From the NCBI GenBank assembly GCA_964480425.1, contig CAYZPY010000132.1, positions 1 to 7,007 of the forward strand: 7,007 bases of DNA, in the 5' to 3' direction. A program made the position numbers and the translations under genes. Positions 6,202-7,007 of this stretch are shown here, one piece after another. The notes beneath the pieces were generated by a model. The model did not search any database and was not told the DNA's origin. It saw nothing but the letters and a program-made list of their open reading frames with translations. Each line of letters begins with the position of its first letter. Position 1 is the first letter of the stretch. The stretch comes from CAYYMD01 sp964480425 (GTDB lineage Bacteria; Planctomycetota; Phycisphaerae; SM23-33).

Positions 6202-6963
6202 ATGGACAGCCAGGAACAACTGCGTCAGACGCTCAAAAAGACCCGGTGTTTTTCAGCGCTGGACGACGAGGCGCTGGACGAGATATCCCGGATGATGTAC
6301 GAGGCCAAATTCTCGCCGGGTGAGATTATTTGCCGCCAGGGCGACAGCGGCGCGCAGATGTACGTCCTGTGCCGGGGTCACGTGCGCGTGCTCAAAGAAG
6401 GCGCAGGGGGCGAGCAGGCGGTGGTCGCCGAGGTCGGACCTGGGCAGACTCTCGGGGAAATGTCGTTGTTTCTTGACCGCTGTCGCTCGGCGACCCTCCA
6501 GGCGGGCGACGAGGTGCATCTCCGCGTGCTGGACAACGAGCACCTTGAAAGGCTGCTCGCCGACAGGCCCGGCGTTGCCAGGGGCATGTTAACCTGCCTG
6601 GCGCAGCGCCTCAGCGAACAGACCAAGACCCTGGCCGACATATATACGGCCGAGGACGACGGGCGGGTGAAGGTGGCTATCTTCGACGCCAAGTCGTACA
6701 CCCGCAGCACGTTCGAGGATAAAAACAACCGGAGGTTCGCGCTTAAGTTTTTCCAGCCGCGACTGAACCTCGACACCACCTCGCTGGCCGAGGGCTTCAG
6801 GATCATTTGCGGATTCGTGAACGACGACCTGTCAGGAGACGTAATCAACCGCCTGGCCGATGCCGGCACGGAACTTATCGTCATGCGGTGCGCGGGCTAC
6901 AACAACGTGGACCTGCAAACCTGCCGGAAGCGCGGCGTATCGGTGGCGCGGGTGCCGGCGTAG
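6202..6963 (+). CDS. cyclic nucleotide-binding domain fused to D-lactate dehydrogenase, interrupted by TAG
   Basis: Residues 1 to about 145 form a Crp/PKA-type cNMP-binding domain. The phosphate-binding cassette LGEMSLFLDRCRSATL (84-99) keeps the conserved Gly85-Glu86 and Arg95-Ser-Ala, so ligand binding is plausible. A helix (AQRLSEQTKTLADIY, 134-148) leads into an LdhA-type D-2-hydroxyacid dehydrogenase N-terminus from about 155. That part shows FVNDDLSGDVINRL and MRCAGYNNVDL, close to E. coli LdhA FVNDDGS and LRCAGFNNVDL. D-LDH reduces pyruvate to D-lactate with NADH. No helix-turn-helix is seen, so this is not a transcription factor. The frame stops with TAG after 253 residues, at ARVPA, where homologues continue with Tyr and then about 230 more residues including the whole NAD-binding domain. 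As read, the product would be a sensor plus half a substrate-binding domain and could not be a working dehydrogenase. Start is the ATG at 6202. Confidence 0.85.
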   Translation: MDSQEQLRQTLKKTRCFSALDDEALDEISRMMYEAKFSPGEIICRQGDSGAQMYVLCRGHVRVLKEGAGGEQAVVAEVGPGQTLGEMSLFLDRCRSATLQAGDEVHLRVLDNEHLERLLADRPGVARGMLTCLAQRLSEQTKTLADIYTAEDDGRVKVAIFDAKSYTRSTFEDKNNRRFALKFFQPRLNLDTTSLAEGFRIICGFVNDDLSGDVINRLADAGTELIVMRCAGYNNVDLQTCRKRGVSVARVPA

Positions 6964-7007
6964 TCGCCCCACGCCGTGGCCGAGCACGCCGTGGCGCTGA
7001 TGCTGGC
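6961..7007 (+). pseudogene. in-frame continuation of the D-LDH after the TAG codon (partial)
   Basis: Directly after the TAG (6961-6963) the same frame reads SPHAVAEHAVALML up to the window edge. It aligns with E. coli LdhA DPEAVAEHAIGMMM, which follows VRVPAY. The stop takes the place of the tyrosine (Tyr100 in E. coli LdhA, Tyr101 in lactobacilli), a residue placed in the active site. There is no frameshift and no decay in the visible codons. The rest of the gene lies outside the window, so whether it is a true pseudogene cannot be settled here. Confidence 0.6.

Noticed and set aside
6961..6963. TAG as pyrrolysine or a general code change
   Set aside because: carB in the same window ends in TAG at its normal C-terminus, and the site is an active-site Tyr in homologues. 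A mutation or sequence error is simpler. It is kept only as a test in the findings.

Overview
The window most likely comes from a GC-rich bacterium of the phylum Planctomycetota, perhaps class Phycisphaerae. This is an inference, not a search result. It rests on the CarB sequence style and on a divergent CTP synthase with a GTVMSGLGKG P-loop and a KLEGYLNIDSGT motif, which I associate with that group. No rRNA, tRNA, CRISPR array, transposase or phage gene is visible.

Left part, minus strand (49-5287): a tight pyrimidine pair reads pyrG (CTP synthase) then carB (carbamoyl-phosphate synthase large subunit). The pyrG stop and carB start are separated by one base. CarB makes carbamoyl phosphate, the first step toward UMP and also toward arginine, and PyrG makes the last pyrimidine step, UTP to CTP. 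carA, the usual glutaminase partner of carB, is not in the window. A hairpin at the window's left edge may be the end of the transcript. A good sigma70-like promoter lies so close to the pyrG start that the transcript may be nearly leaderless.

Right part, plus strand (5524-7007): nth (endonuclease III) is followed after 24 bases by an unusual fusion of a cyclic-nucleotide-binding domain to a D-lactate dehydrogenase of the LdhA family. The two units diverge from a gap of 236 bases that holds the promoter candidates and a small palindrome.

Three points stand out. First, carB is about 100 residues longer than E. coli CarB. Two of its extra segments look like DNA repeats inserted in frame: a palindromic element at 1466-1527 that folds into a 16-pair RNA stem, and a GGTCCCW heptamer array at 1804-1833. 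This resembles the in-frame palindromic elements known from Rickettsia. Second, the cNMP-sensor/D-LDH fusion would link nucleotide signalling directly to a fermentation enzyme. Third, that fusion gene has a TAG stop exactly where the family has its active-site tyrosine, with clean in-frame homology continuing after it. It is therefore a fresh nonsense mutation, a sequence error, or a read-through case. I do not see a complete new multi-gene system here.
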